This document shows, piece after piece, positions 27,785 to 37,348 of a stretch of DNA of 64,000 nt. Each line of letters starts with the position of its first letter. The stretch's first letter is position 1. The stretch comes from Ignavibacteriales bacterium UBA1304 (lineage in GTDB: Bacteria; Bacteroidota; Ignavibacteria; Ignavibacteriales; Ignavibacteriaceae): the NCBI GenBank assembly GCA_002307295.1, contig DBTY01000042.1:57750-121749 (forward strand), read 5' to 3'. Both the position numbers and the translations under genes were made by a program. The notes below the pieces were generated by a model that saw only the letters and a list, made by a program, of their open reading frames with translations, ran no database searches and had not been told where the DNA came from.

Positions 27785-27815
27785 AAAAACCCCGTTGTTT
27801 AAGCGGGGCTTTTTG
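27785..27815. terminator. Terminator after the lipoprotein gene, end of the aceE-serC gene run
   Basis: Stem AAACCCCG / CGGGGCTTT with a 9-base loop and T-runs on both strands, 20 bp past the stop at 27836. Confidence 0.75.
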
Positions 27816-27835
27816 TTGTAATATAAATTATATTT

Positions 27836-28264
27836 TTAATCTTTCGAAATTTCAAAGTCCTTTTCTATGGTTGCAGTCTGACCGCTCAGGTTATCTTTTA
27901 TGTTGTAGACAACTTTATACTTGCCAGCTTTGTAAGTGGAGTCGAGCTCAATCTGCGCTTCCAAAGGAAGGTCTGAAAATTTCTCGTTATTCTCTTTTTT
28001 CTCATCTCCCTGAAACAGTCCTTTTTTAGTTTCTCCCTGCGGAGTAACCAAATCGATTGAAAAGCTTACCGACGCGCTGAATTTTTTATCCGCTTCGTTT
28101 TGAGTAAACCCTTTTACTCTTACTGTGGAGTTTAATTCCCAGCCGTCGCCAAGATCGTAAGCAAAAGCTTCCGGGCTGAAAGCGGTAAATTTTTCGTTCC
28201 CTTTTTTGGAGCATCCAAAAAGAAAAACTAAGACCAATAACGAAAGACTAAAAAATCTTTTCAC
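27836..28264 (-). CDS. Hypothetical lipoprotein
   Basis: 142 residues. Clear lipobox LFGC with Cys 18 followed by SKKGN. The mature domain is a single beta-sandwich-like unit (ELNSTVRVKGFTQ ... SFSIDLVTPQG ... AGKYKVVYNIKDNLSG), without catalytic signature. Its stop is followed by a terminator and its start lies 16 bp after serC, so it is probably the last gene of that unit. Function unknown. Confidence 0.75.
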   Translation of the reverse strand: MKRFFSLSLLVLVFLFGCSKKGNEKFTAFSPEAFAYDLGDGWELNSTVRVKGFTQNEADKKFSASVSFSIDLVTPQGETKKGLFQGDEKKENNEKFSDLPLEAQIELDSTYKAGKYKVVYNIKDNLSGQTATIEKDFEISKD

Positions 28265-28280
28265 TTTATCCTCGGTTTAA

Positions 28281-29369
28281 TTAAGCGTTCTTTGTTTTAA
28301 AGTCGTTTAAGAACTCAACTAAATCTTCAACGCCTTTTTTAGGGAATGCGTTATAGATAGAAGCTCTTAATCCGCCAACAGAACGGTGCCCTTTCAATCC
28401 GTCAAACCCAGCCTTAGTAGCTTCAGAAATCAGCTTCTTTTCAAGGTCTTCGCTTGGCAGTCTCCAGGTAATGTTCATATTTGAACGGCTGTCTTTATCT
28501 GCATGTCCTTTATAATAGCCTGCGCTTTCGTCTAAGCATTTATATAACAATTGAGCTTTTTCTGTATTGAGTTTGCTCATAGCGTCAACGCCGCCGTTTT
28601 TAAGCATCCATTTAGCTATCAGCCCAATAATATAAATTCCGAATACGGAAGGAGTATTGTAAAGAGAATCGTTCTCGGCATGCGTTTTATAGCTGAGCAT
28701 AGTATGCAGAGAATCGCCGCTTCTTGCAATAAGGTCTTTTCTGATAATAACAAAAGTAACGCCGGAAGGGCCCATATTTTTTTGCGCGCCTGCGTAAATT
28801 AAGCCGTATTTATTAACGTTAATTTTACGCGATAGAATATCGGAAGAAGCGTCGCAGATCAAAGGGACATTCCCGGTCTCCGGTTCGTTCTGCCATTCGG
28901 TTCCAAAAATTGTATTGTTAGAAGTAAAATGAACATAAGCCGCATCCGGATCAAGTTTTATTTCTTCCGGTTTTGGAATTCTTTTAAAGTTTTCGCTTTC
29001 GGTAGTAGCCGCAATATTAACAGCTCCAACTCTCTTTGCTTCTTTAACGGCTTTTTTTGACCATGTGCCTGTTACTATATAATCGGCTTTATTTTTAGGA
29101 GGCATCAGGTTTAAAGGAACCATTGAAAATTGAAGACTTGCTCCGCCCTGTAAAAATAATAACTGATAGTCGTCGCTTAAATTAAAAAGCGTTTTCAAAT
29201 CGTTTTTTGCGGCTGCGTGAATTTCGTCAAATTTTTTGGAACGATGACTGATTTCCAAAATTGACATCCCCACTCCCGGCAGGACAAATAAATCTTCCTG
29301 AGCTTCCTTTAATACGTCTTCCGGCAAAATCGCCGGGCCGGCGCTAAAATTATATATTCTTTTTTCCAT
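28281..29369 (-). CDS. serC: Phosphoserine aminotransferase
   Basis: 362 residues, full length for SerC. The N-terminal NFSAGPAILPEDVL and the PLP-lysine region YAGAQKNMGPSGVTFVII are diagnostic, and the FLQGGASLQF motif and the C-terminal HRSVGGLRASIYNA complete the family pattern. It transfers the amino group of glutamate to 3-phosphohydroxypyruvate in serine synthesis, and acts similarly in pyridoxal phosphate synthesis where that route exists. The DUF1015 gene lies directly upstream; this pairing recurs in many genomes. serA and serB are not in the window. Confidence 0.96.
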   Translation of the reverse strand: MEKRIYNFSAGPAILPEDVLKEAQEDLFVLPGVGMSILEISHRSKKFDEIHAAAKNDLKTLFNLSDDYQLLFLQGGASLQFSMVPLNLMPPKNKADYIVTGTWSKKAVKEAKRVGAVNIAATTESENFKRIPKPEEIKLDPDAAYVHFTSNNTIFGTEWQNEPETGNVPLICDASSDILSRKINVNKYGLIYAGAQKNMGPSGVTFVIIRKDLIARSGDSLHTMLSYKTHAENDSLYNTPSVFGIYIIGLIAKWMLKNGGVDAMSKLNTEKAQLLYKCLDESAGYYKGHADKDSRSNMNITWRLPSEDLEKKLISEATKAGFDGLKGHRSVGGLRASIYNAFPKKGVEDLVEFLNDFKTKNA

Positions 29370-29562
29370 TTTTTAAGTTCCTTTTTTTTAATTAGTCGGA
29401 CGCAATTCAAATATTACCAAATTCTTTGCACAAAATAAATAGTAAAATTTATTTTCTGCTTTTTTCATATATCTGTCTTTATTACAATCTTACGAACGCA
29501 TCGCTAACAAACTGCTAAATTATAGAATGTTTTGCCGCACTAAATGTAACAAAATCATTTTT

Positions 29563-30810
29563 CTATATCAAATGGACTAAAAGTCCGTCTCTAAGCTTCG
29601 GCTCAAACCAGGTTGATTTAGGAGGCATAATTTCTCCCGCATCTGAAATTTTCATTAAATCGTAAACAGAAACCGGATAAAGCGAAAATGCAACTGAAGC
29701 TTTCCCTTCGTTGACTATTTTTTCCAATTCCTTTGTTCCTCTTATTCCGCCTACAAAATCGATTCTTTTGTTTGTGCGCGGATCGTCTATGCCGAATATT
29801 GGTTTCAGCAAAAAGTCCTGAAGTATGCTTACGTCAAGCTGATCGGCAATAGAAGCAGATAGGCTTGCGCTTGCTAAAACAGAATCTCTTGTTTTTAGCA
29901 TATACCATTCATTTTTTATATACATGCAAAAACTCTTTGGCTGAACAGGTTTTTTAATTTCTGTTTTTGTTATTTCAAATTTTTCTGATATTTCTTCCAA
30001 TAACTGCTCTTCAGTTCTGCCGTTAAGATCGAGCAATACGCGGTTATAAGGCAAAATCTTTAGTTGTTCGGCAGGGAAGAGGACGGCGATAAAATAATTA
30101 TATTCTTCATCCCCTTTATGGTTAGGGTTTGCGTCCTTCTTTGCTTTTCTTGTTCTGCTTGCGCTAGCTGCGCGGTGATGTCCATCGGCAATATACAATT
30201 TTTCAACTTTGCCAATTTCTGAAATTATTGTTTTTGCGTCTTTAGGAGATATAATCCAGACGGTATGGGTAACGCCGTCAGCAAGAGTAAAATCGTATAA
30301 AGGCTCGGCATTTTTCATTGTGGATTCCACAATTGAGTTAACTTTGTCAACCCCTTTATAAGTTAGAAACACCGGTCCGGTCTGGGCTTCAGTAGTAATG
30401 ATATGTTTTGTTCTGTCGTCTTCTTTTTCTTTACGCGTTTTTTCATGCTTCATAATAACGTCGGCGTCGTAATCGTCTACCGAAAAAGTAGCCGCTATGC
30501 CAATTTGCTCTCTGCCTTCCATTACCAATTTATAGATATATAAAGCGGGTTCGTTTTCAACAAGCAACGGGGCTTCTTTCTTTATTTTTTCAAGATTCTC
30601 TTTCGCTTTCTGATAAACTTCTTCCGAATACGGATTAGTTTCTTCTGGCAGTTCAATTTCGGATCGTGTAACTCTCAATAGACTAAATTTATTTCCTTCG
30701 GCTAATTCCTTAGCTTCTTTTCTGTTCACTACGTCATAAGGAACGCTTGCAACCAACTGGGCTGATTCTTTTGCGGGGCGTAAAGCCTTAAAAGGGCGGA
30801 TCAGAGCCAT
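29563..30810 (-). CDS. DUF1015 family protein, serC-linked
   Basis: 415 residues, start supported by GAGGAG upstream. Family landmarks: LIRPFKALRP start, VASVPYDVVNRKEA, MKHEKTRKEKEDDRTKH, LYIADGHHRAASASR and the end region EIMPPKSTWFEPKLRDG. The DGHHR-type motif suggests a metal or nucleotide site, but no reaction is firmly established for DUF1015. Adjacency to serC suggests a link to serine or phosphoserine metabolism; some members are proposed to be serine kinases, which fits but cannot be shown here. Confidence 0.88.
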   Translation of the reverse strand: MALIRPFKALRPAKESAQLVASVPYDVVNRKEAKELAEGNKFSLLRVTRSEIELPEETNPYSEEVYQKAKENLEKIKKEAPLLVENEPALYIYKLVMEGREQIGIAATFSVDDYDADVIMKHEKTRKEKEDDRTKHIITTEAQTGPVFLTYKGVDKVNSIVESTMKNAEPLYDFTLADGVTHTVWIISPKDAKTIISEIGKVEKLYIADGHHRAASASRTRKAKKDANPNHKGDEEYNYFIAVLFPAEQLKILPYNRVLLDLNGRTEEQLLEEISEKFEITKTEIKKPVQPKSFCMYIKNEWYMLKTRDSVLASASLSASIADQLDVSILQDFLLKPIFGIDDPRTNKRIDFVGGIRGTKELEKIVNEGKASVAFSLYPVSVYDLMKISDAGEIMPPKSTWFEPKLRDGLLVHLI

Positions 30811-30943
30811 ATATTCTCCTCAATAAAGTATAAAATTTACATCTTTAAAAATGAGGAAAATTATAACAATAATCCACGTATTAAAATTGAATCCGAACTT
30901 AAAGTACGCTTTCCATCGGCTTTTGCTTCCGTTTTTCAGATTT

Positions 30944-31049
30944 GTAGCGCGGACTTTTAGTCTGCGCAAAATATAATTATGTTCGTAACGTAGACTTTTG
31001 ATTTGCGCAATATAACGTAATCAAGGCGCAGACTAAAAGTCTGCGCTAC
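30944..31049. repeat. Three-copy palindromic repeat cluster between lpd and DUF1015
   Basis: A 24-bp unit (GTAGCGC, then GACTTTTAGTCTGCGC) at 30944-30967 recurs as a degenerate direct copy at 30985-31008 and as an inverted copy at 31026-31049 (23 of 24 bases match the first). Each unit is itself a near-palindrome. A shortened relative sits at about 27568-27586. This is the layout of a REP/BIME-like mobile repeat. It may also form an mRNA hairpin between the two genes. Confidence 0.75.
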
Positions 31050-31065
31050 TTAGGAATTTTAAATT

Positions 31066-32490
31066 TTATCTTTTTGGTCTGTAAACATGGGTGGACTGCC
31101 CAAAGAATACTTCGGCGGCTTCCATTATTGTTTCTGATAAAGTAGGGTGCGGATGTATAGTCAGCTTAAGGTCGGTTGCGTTAGCTCCCATCTCTATAGC
31201 CAGAACAGCTTCTGCAATCAGTTCGCCTGCGCCAGGCCCGCAAATACCGACTCCAAGAATTCTTTCCGTATCCGGATCAATAATAAGTTTAGTTACTCCG
31301 TCGGATCTGTCCAAAGTCATTGCTCTGCCAGAAGCGGCCCATGGGAATTTAGAAAGGACAAATTTACGTCCCTCTTTCTTCGCCTGATTTTCAGTTAATC
31401 CAGCCCATGCAATTTCAGGGTCGGTAAAAACCACTGCCGGTATCGCCTTCGGCTCAAATACGTCTTTATGCCCCGCAATAGCTTCTACGGCCACAATGCC
31501 TTCGTGAGAGGCTTTATGCGCAAGCATAGGCTCTCCGGCTATATCGCCGATAGCATATATATTAGGATCGTCGGTTTTTAACTGATTATTTACAGTTATC
31601 CAGCCGCGCTGATTTACTTTTACGTTAGTATTTTCTAAACCGAGTCCCGCAGTAACGGGTTTGCGCCCAACGGAGACAAGAACTTTTTCGTAAACCTGCT
31701 CTGTAATTACGCCGTCTTTTATAGATTCTATTTTTACGTTAATTCCGCCAGAGACTTCTTTCATTTCCAAAACTTTAGCGTTAAGCGTAATTTTTTCAAA
31801 ACTGCTTTGCAGTCTTTTAGAAAGATACATAACCAAATCCCTATCCGCTCCCGGAAGGAGGCCGTCGGTCATTTCCACCACGGAAACTTTTGAGCCAAGC
31901 GCGTTATAAACAGAACCGAGTTCAAGCCCTATATAACCGCCGCCTACTACAAGCAAAGAAGCGGGAATATTTTGAAGCTCAAGCGCAGTAGTTGAGTTTA
32001 GCACATTTTTACTGCTTAACTGAAGCGATGGGAAAGTATTTATTACCGAACCTGTGGCGATTATCGCTTTATCGAATTTTATTTCTTCCGATGTTCCGTC
32101 CGCTTTATCCACTTTTAGAGTAGACGAATTAACAAAAGTACCGCGCCCCTGAACATAATTTATTTTACGCTGCTTTGCCAACTGTCCAGTTCCACTAGTA
32201 AGTTTGCCTACAACCTGATCTTTCCATGCCCGCAGCTTATCTACGTCTATCTTGGGTTCGCCGAAATCTATGCCCCAATTTGAGGCTTCTTTAGTTTCGT
32301 TAATTAATTTTGCCACATGCAGCAACGCTTTAGAAGGAATGCATCCTCTGTAAAGACAAACGCCTCCTGGATTTTTTTCCAAATCGACCAAGGTTACCTG
32401 CATCCCTAAATCAGCGGCAAGAAACGCCGCCGTATATCCCCCCGGCCCGCCGCCGAGGACTACTAATTTTATACTATTTACATTATCCAT
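31066..32490 (-). CDS. lpdA: Dihydrolipoyl dehydrogenase (E3)
   Basis: 474 residues. N-terminal FAD-binding VLGGGPGGYTAAFLAADLG, redox disulphide in GGVCLYRGCIPSKALLH, NAD-binding VVGGGYIGLELG, and the C-terminal active-site HPHPTLSETIMEA. It reoxidises the lipoyl groups of the E2 subunit with NAD. It is third of a pyruvate dehydrogenase set (E1, E2, E3 in order, all minus strand), 32 bp after the E2 stop, so it most likely serves that complex. Confidence 0.97.
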   Translation of the reverse strand: MDNVNSIKLVVLGGGPGGYTAAFLAADLGMQVTLVDLEKNPGGVCLYRGCIPSKALLHVAKLINETKEASNWGIDFGEPKIDVDKLRAWKDQVVGKLTSGTGQLAKQRKINYVQGRGTFVNSSTLKVDKADGTSEEIKFDKAIIATGSVINTFPSLQLSSKNVLNSTTALELQNIPASLLVVGGGYIGLELGSVYNALGSKVSVVEMTDGLLPGADRDLVMYLSKRLQSSFEKITLNAKVLEMKEVSGGINVKIESIKDGVITEQVYEKVLVSVGRKPVTAGLGLENTNVKVNQRGWITVNNQLKTDDPNIYAIGDIAGEPMLAHKASHEGIVAVEAIAGHKDVFEPKAIPAVVFTDPEIAWAGLTENQAKKEGRKFVLSKFPWAASGRAMTLDRSDGVTKLIIDPDTERILGVGICGPGAGELIAEAVLAIEMGANATDLKLTIHPHPTLSETIMEAAEVFFGQSTHVYRPKR

Positions 32491-32521
32491 ATAATTTCCT
32501 GATTCAATATTTTTAAGATTA

Positions 32522-34207
32522 TTATCCTTCTATCAATAATTTAAGCGGTTGTTCAAGCGACTCTGCAATCCATCTTAAGAATCTGACCGCGTCTGCGCCG
32601 TCTATAATTCTATGATCGTACGAAAGCGAAAGAGGAAGCATAAGTCGCGGTTCAAAATTACCATTTTTATATATTGGCTCAAAACCGCCGCGCGATACGC
32701 CAAGTATTGCAACTTCCGGCGAGTTTACTATTGGAGTAAAAAATGTTCCGCCAATACCGCCAAGATTTGTAATTGTAAAACATGCGCCCTGAAGCTCTTC
32801 AAGAGAAATTTTTCTTGTCCTGGCTTTTTCAGCAACGTCGTTCATATCTTTAGAAATCTGTATTATGTTTTTCTTATCGACGTCCCTTACAACAGGCACA
32901 ATTAATCCGCGGTCTGTGTCTACGGCCACGCCAATATTATAATACTTTTTATAAACAACTTCTTTAGTAACCATATCAACGCTTGAGTTAAACTGCGGGA
33001 ATTTTTTCAAAGCAGCGGCAATCACTTTTATCAGAATAGCAGTAACCGTAAGCTTTCCGCCCGCCTTTTCTACAGAAGGCGCAAACGATTTTCTTATCTT
33101 CTCTAAATCTGTAATATCAACTTTATCAAACTGAGTAACATGAGGTATAACAGACCAGGCATAGCTTAAATGCACGGCCGTTTTAGCCCTGATATTGCTC
33201 ATAGGTTTTCTTTCAAATTCGCCGAACTTCGAGAAATCAGGAAGAGGCTCAGCGCTTACGCCTGTTCCGCTTCCGGAAGCGACTGGCGCGGCGGTTTGTA
33301 TCCTGCCTTCATTCAGAGCCTTAACATAGGCTTTAACGTCGTCCATCGAAATTCTTCCATCAGATCCGCTTCCCTGAACTTTGTTAATATCAATGCCTAA
33401 TTCGCGGGCTATCCTCCTTACAGAAGGAGCAGCGGGAGCAGAATTTGTTTTAATAGGCGGCTGACCATCTATGGCAAGAGTTCTTTCAACTTCTTTAGAT
33501 ACAAATTTCTCAGTATTTTCTTTTGGCACAAAAGCGCTTTGCGTTTCTGCAGCAACAGCAGGAACTTTTGCGACTTCCTGTTGAACTACCGCTGTTTTGG
33601 GAGCAGCCGAAACAGATTCAGCCTTAAATATTACGCTTCCTACAGCCGCTTTTTCGCCTTCCTTAATAAATACTTCCGTTACTTTCCCGGCAATTGTAGA
33701 AGGCACTTCTATTGTCGCTTTATCGGTTTCAATTTCAAGAATACTTTGGTTAACTTCTACTATGTCGCCCGGTTTAATAAGGACTTTCAATACGTCGGCA
33801 GCGGTTATATTTTCGCCTAATTCTGGCAGAATGAATTCAACTATTGCCGTTGCGCCTGCTGGTTTAATCTCTTCTACAATCGCTATGGGAACAGCTGCTT
33901 CAGCAGTTTTTGTCTTCTCGTCTGTTTGTTTTCCCGGAGCAGACGTAACTGCGGCATTAGCGGCTACACTATCGCTCTCTACCCGTAAAACAACCTGACC
34001 AACGGCAGCTTTATCGCCGTCTTTAATTAATACTTCAACCACTTTCCCTGCGACGGTTGAAGGCACTTCTATTGTAGCTTTATCAGTTTCAATTTCAAGT
34101 ACGCCGTCGTCTTCTTTAATTACGTCCCCAACTTTAACCAATACTTTTAACACATCCGCAGATGCAATATTTTCTCCCAGTTCAGGGAGTATAAATTCTT
34201 TTATCAT
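32522..34207 (-). CDS. aceF: Dihydrolipoamide acetyltransferase (E2) of pyruvate dehydrogenase, two lipoyl domains
   Basis: 561 residues. Two lipoyl domains, each with the lipoylated lysine in EIETDKATIEVPST (about 41 and 162), are nearly identical in DNA and joined by an Ala/Pro/Val-rich linker. A peripheral-subunit-binding domain follows (SVRRIARELGIDINKVQGSG, about 278-297), then the catalytic domain ending with SYDHRIIDGADAVRF, which holds the catalytic His and Asp. It passes the acetyl group from lipoate to CoA. It is between aceE and lpd in one run. Confidence 0.95.
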   Translation of the reverse strand: MIKEFILPELGENIASADVLKVLVKVGDVIKEDDGVLEIETDKATIEVPSTVAGKVVEVLIKDGDKAAVGQVVLRVESDSVAANAAVTSAPGKQTDEKTKTAEAAVPIAIVEEIKPAGATAIVEFILPELGENITAADVLKVLIKPGDIVEVNQSILEIETDKATIEVPSTIAGKVTEVFIKEGEKAAVGSVIFKAESVSAAPKTAVVQQEVAKVPAVAAETQSAFVPKENTEKFVSKEVERTLAIDGQPPIKTNSAPAAPSVRRIARELGIDINKVQGSGSDGRISMDDVKAYVKALNEGRIQTAAPVASGSGTGVSAEPLPDFSKFGEFERKPMSNIRAKTAVHLSYAWSVIPHVTQFDKVDITDLEKIRKSFAPSVEKAGGKLTVTAILIKVIAAALKKFPQFNSSVDMVTKEVVYKKYYNIGVAVDTDRGLIVPVVRDVDKKNIIQISKDMNDVAEKARTRKISLEELQGACFTITNLGGIGGTFFTPIVNSPEVAILGVSRGGFEPIYKNGNFEPRLMLPLSLSYDHRIIDGADAVRFLRWIAESLEQPLKLLIEG

Positions 34208-34281
34208 ATTTTACCCTGTTTAAGTCTTAATTTTATTTCAGCATTTTATTCAGGCAAAAATTTTCTTAAACCTTTTGCACC

Positions 34282-34338
34282 TTTAGCGCTAGACCGCGCT
34301 ATCTCAGCCGGAGAAGCCTCCGGCCGTTTAGCGCTAAA
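34282..34338. repeat. Compound palindrome between aceF and aceE
   Basis: A hairpin GCCGGAG / CTCCGGC (34307-34324, 4-base loop) is flanked by TTTAGCGCTA (34282) and the 12-bp palindrome TTTAGCGCTAAA (34327-34338). GC-rich against its AT-rich context. It could be a REP-like element, or an mRNA structure that adjusts E1 to E2 ratio. Confidence 0.55.
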
Positions 34339-34382
34339 ACGCATATAAAGTTTTAAGAATTTGTCTGTATATCATTTTACAA

Positions 34383-37061
34383 TTATGCAGTTAAAGGATT
34401 TAATTTTTCAGGATCTATATCCAATTCTTTAAGAGCTTTTTCAACTACAAGCATTTTTATTTTGCCTTCTTTAGCCAAGGCGTACAAAGCCGCTACGGCA
34501 ATATATCTTGCGTCAACTTCAAAGAAGTCTCTAAGCGCGCTTCGTCCTTCGCTTCTTCCAAATCCGTCTGTTCCTAATGAAACCATTTGCTTGCCAACCC
34601 ATTTTGAAATAGAGTCTGGCAGAGTTTTAACATAATCGGACGCGGCCACTACAACGCCGTCTTCATTAGAAAAACATGCCGTAACATAAGGCGTTTTGGG
34701 CTGTAAAGACGGATGCAACAAATTCCATCTGTCTGCTTCCATACCATCGCGGTGGAGTTCTTTGTAGCTTGTAACGCTCCAAACGTCGGCTGATACTTTA
34801 TATCTGTCTTCCAATATTTCCTGCGCTTTTAGAGCTTCGTTAACAAGCGTTCCGCTTCCAAGCAGATGAGCTTTAAGCTTAAAGTTTGTTTTTTCTGAAG
34901 CTTTAAATTTATAAAGCCCTTTTACAATGCCTTCTTTTATCCCTTCGCCTTTAGGCATTGGAGGCATTGGGTAATTTTCGTTCATTACAGTTATGTAATA
35001 AAATACTTTTTCCTGTTCTTCATACATTCTGCGTATACCGTCTCTGATAATAACTGCAAGCTCAAAAGCGAATGCCGGATCATAAGCTACCAGGTTAGGC
35101 ACAGGATAAACAAGCAGGTGACTATTGCCATCCTGGTGTTGCAAGCCTTCGCCGCTTAGCGTTGTTCTTCCAGCTGTTCCGCCAATTAAGAATCCTTTTG
35201 CCTGCATGTCTGCCGCAGCCCAAACAAGATCGCCCATACGCTGCAAACCAAACATAGAGTAATAAACAAAGAACGGAACCATGTTCAATCCATGAGTAGC
35301 ATAAGCCGTTCCCGCTGCGATAAATGACGACATTCCCCCCGCTTCGGTAATTCCTTCTTCAAGTATCTGCCCGTTTGTAGCTTCCTTATAATACAGAAGA
35401 CTCGCGGCGTCTACAGGCTCGTAGAGCTGTCCAGCATGGGAATAAATTCCCACCTGTCTGAATAACGATTCCATTCCAAAGGTTCTTGCTTCGTCAGGAA
35501 CAATTGGAACGATAAATTTACCAAGTTCTTTATCTTTTAAAAGCTTCGCAAGTATTCTTACAAAAACCATTGTGGAAGAAGCGTCCTTGCCTTCCGTGCC
35601 TTTATAAAACTCTTCAAAAATTTCTTCCGGAGGAGTTTTAAATGGCCTTACAGTAACTTTTCTTGAAGGGACAAAACCGCCGAGTTTTTCTCTTTTCTCT
35701 TTTAGATAAACCATTTCAGGGCTATCGTCGGCAGGTTTATAAAACGGAGCCTTAGCCACGTCTTCATCCGAAATTGGAATGCCAAATCTTGTTCGGAATT
35801 CTCTTAATTCTTCTTCATTTAATTTTTTTTGCGAGTGAGTAATATTTTTCCCTTCTCCGCTTTCTCCCAATCCGTACCCTTTAATCGTTTTAGCTAAAAT
35901 AACAGTAGGCGCGCCTTTAAATTCAACCGCTGCTTTAAATGCCGCATATACTTTTTCCGGATCATGTCCACCGCGCCTCATTTTTCTTAACTGCTCGTCA
36001 GAAAGCTGGCTAACCATGTCAAGCAGCTCCGGATCTGCGCCAAAGAAATGCTCTCTAAAATACTTGCCCGATTCTACCGTATATTTTTGATACTGTCCGT
36101 CGACAGTTTCGCCCATACGCTTAACTAATTTTTCGTCTTTATCTTTTGCCAGTAAATCATCCCACGAAGTTCCCCAGATAACTTTAATCACATTCCAGCC
36201 TGCGCCTCTAAAAATAGCCTCAAGCTCCTGAATAATTTTGCCGTTGCCTCTTACAGGGCCGTCAAGCCGCTGCAGGTTACAATTAATTACAAAAACAAGG
36301 TTGTCAAGTTTTTCTCTTGCGGCCAAAGAAATTGCGCCGAGAGCTTCCGGTTCGTCAGTTTCGCCGTCGCCAAGAAAAGCCCATACTTTGCCAGTATTTT
36401 TCTTTAAGCCCCGGTCTTCCAAATGCTTATTAAATCTTGCCTGATAGATAGCCATGATTGGCCCAAGCCCCATTGAAACAGTGGGAAACTCCCAAAAGTT
36501 AGGCATCAGCCATGGATGCGGGTAAGACGAAAGTCCTCCGCCAGGTTTTAATTCTCTTCTAAAATTTTCTAATTGTTCAATTGAAAGCCGCCCTTCAAGA
36601 AAGGCTCTTGCGTAAATACCGGGAGAAGCGTGCCCCTGAAAATAGATCTGATCTCCTTCATAGTCTTCGCCCTTCCCTTTGAAGAAGTGATTAAATCCTA
36701 TTTCATATAAAGTCGCTGCGGACGCGTAAGTCGAAATATGTCCGCCGATGCCGCTTTCTAATTTATTGGCTTTAACCACCATCGCCATTGCATTCCAGCG
36801 GATGAGGCTTTTTATTCTGCGTTCAATTTCTCTGCTGCCGGGGAAAGGGGGCTGGCTTTCTGGAGGTATTGTGTTAATATATGGCGTATTTGCCGTAAAT
36901 GGTAGTTTTACTCCGGCTTTATGAGCGCGGATTCCAAGTTGTTGAATTATTTCTTTTACTCGTTCCGGCCCTCCATGTTGAAGGACATAATCAAGCGAAT
37001 ATAGCCATTCCTGAATTTCTACGTCGCCTGTGGGGTTATAGTTCAAGTTTTCGTCAAGCAT
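34383..37061 (-). CDS. aceE: Pyruvate dehydrogenase E1, homodimeric (AceE type)
   Basis: 892 residues, the size of the E. coli-type homodimeric E1 (887) rather than the split alpha/beta form. The thiamine diphosphate motif is AFLGDGETDEPEALGAI...NCNLQ, the substrate-binding His region is YFQGHASPGIYAR, and the second half carries the pyrimidine and C-terminal domains (GTAYATHGLNMVPFFVYYSMFG in part, TACFSNEDG). It decarboxylates pyruvate and loads acetyl on E2. It leads a run aceE-aceF-lpd. A ribosome binding site (AGGA) precedes the ATG. Confidence 0.97.
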   Translation of the reverse strand: MLDENLNYNPTGDVEIQEWLYSLDYVLQHGGPERVKEIIQQLGIRAHKAGVKLPFTANTPYINTIPPESQPPFPGSREIERRIKSLIRWNAMAMVVKANKLESGIGGHISTYASAATLYEIGFNHFFKGKGEDYEGDQIYFQGHASPGIYARAFLEGRLSIEQLENFRRELKPGGGLSSYPHPWLMPNFWEFPTVSMGLGPIMAIYQARFNKHLEDRGLKKNTGKVWAFLGDGETDEPEALGAISLAAREKLDNLVFVINCNLQRLDGPVRGNGKIIQELEAIFRGAGWNVIKVIWGTSWDDLLAKDKDEKLVKRMGETVDGQYQKYTVESGKYFREHFFGADPELLDMVSQLSDEQLRKMRRGGHDPEKVYAAFKAAVEFKGAPTVILAKTIKGYGLGESGEGKNITHSQKKLNEEELREFRTRFGIPISDEDVAKAPFYKPADDSPEMVYLKEKREKLGGFVPSRKVTVRPFKTPPEEIFEEFYKGTEGKDASSTMVFVRILAKLLKDKELGKFIVPIVPDEARTFGMESLFRQVGIYSHAGQLYEPVDAASLLYYKEATNGQILEEGITEAGGMSSFIAAGTAYATHGLNMVPFFVYYSMFGLQRMGDLVWAAADMQAKGFLIGGTAGRTTLSGEGLQHQDGNSHLLVYPVPNLVAYDPAFAFELAVIIRDGIRRMYEEQEKVFYYITVMNENYPMPPMPKGEGIKEGIVKGLYKFKASEKTNFKLKAHLLGSGTLVNEALKAQEILEDRYKVSADVWSVTSYKELHRDGMEADRWNLLHPSLQPKTPYVTACFSNEDGVVVAASDYVKTLPDSISKWVGKQMVSLGTDGFGRSEGRSALRDFFEVDARYIAVAALYALAKEGKIKMLVVEKALKELDIDPEKLNPLTA

Positions 37062-37264
37062 TCTATTTTCCTATATGTTTTATCCAAAATTTCAATTTCA
37101 TATTTATTTAGGAGCGTCAATATTTTTATAACAAAAATATTTCTGCTTCCGTTTCATACTTTAGAAAAAATTTTACGATATTTTAGGAACATGACACGTA
37201 AGAACTTAGCGAAATAACTTAATAAAACCAATTGATCTGATAAAATGTTATTACATAAAAAGTT

Positions 37265-37282
37265 AACATATTTTTATATGTT
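37265..37282 (-). terminator. Possible weak terminator after the retron genes
   Basis: AACATAT, 4 bases, ATATGTT. On the minus strand the hairpin is followed by AACTTTTTATG. AT-rich stem, so weak, but placed 67 bp past the reverse transcriptase stop. The rest of 37062-37348 shows nothing else. Confidence 0.35.
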
Positions 37283-37348
37283 TAGAGTTTTATAATTCTG
37301 ATTATCACCTTTTACGATATTAAACCTATTTGAATTATATTCCATTAA

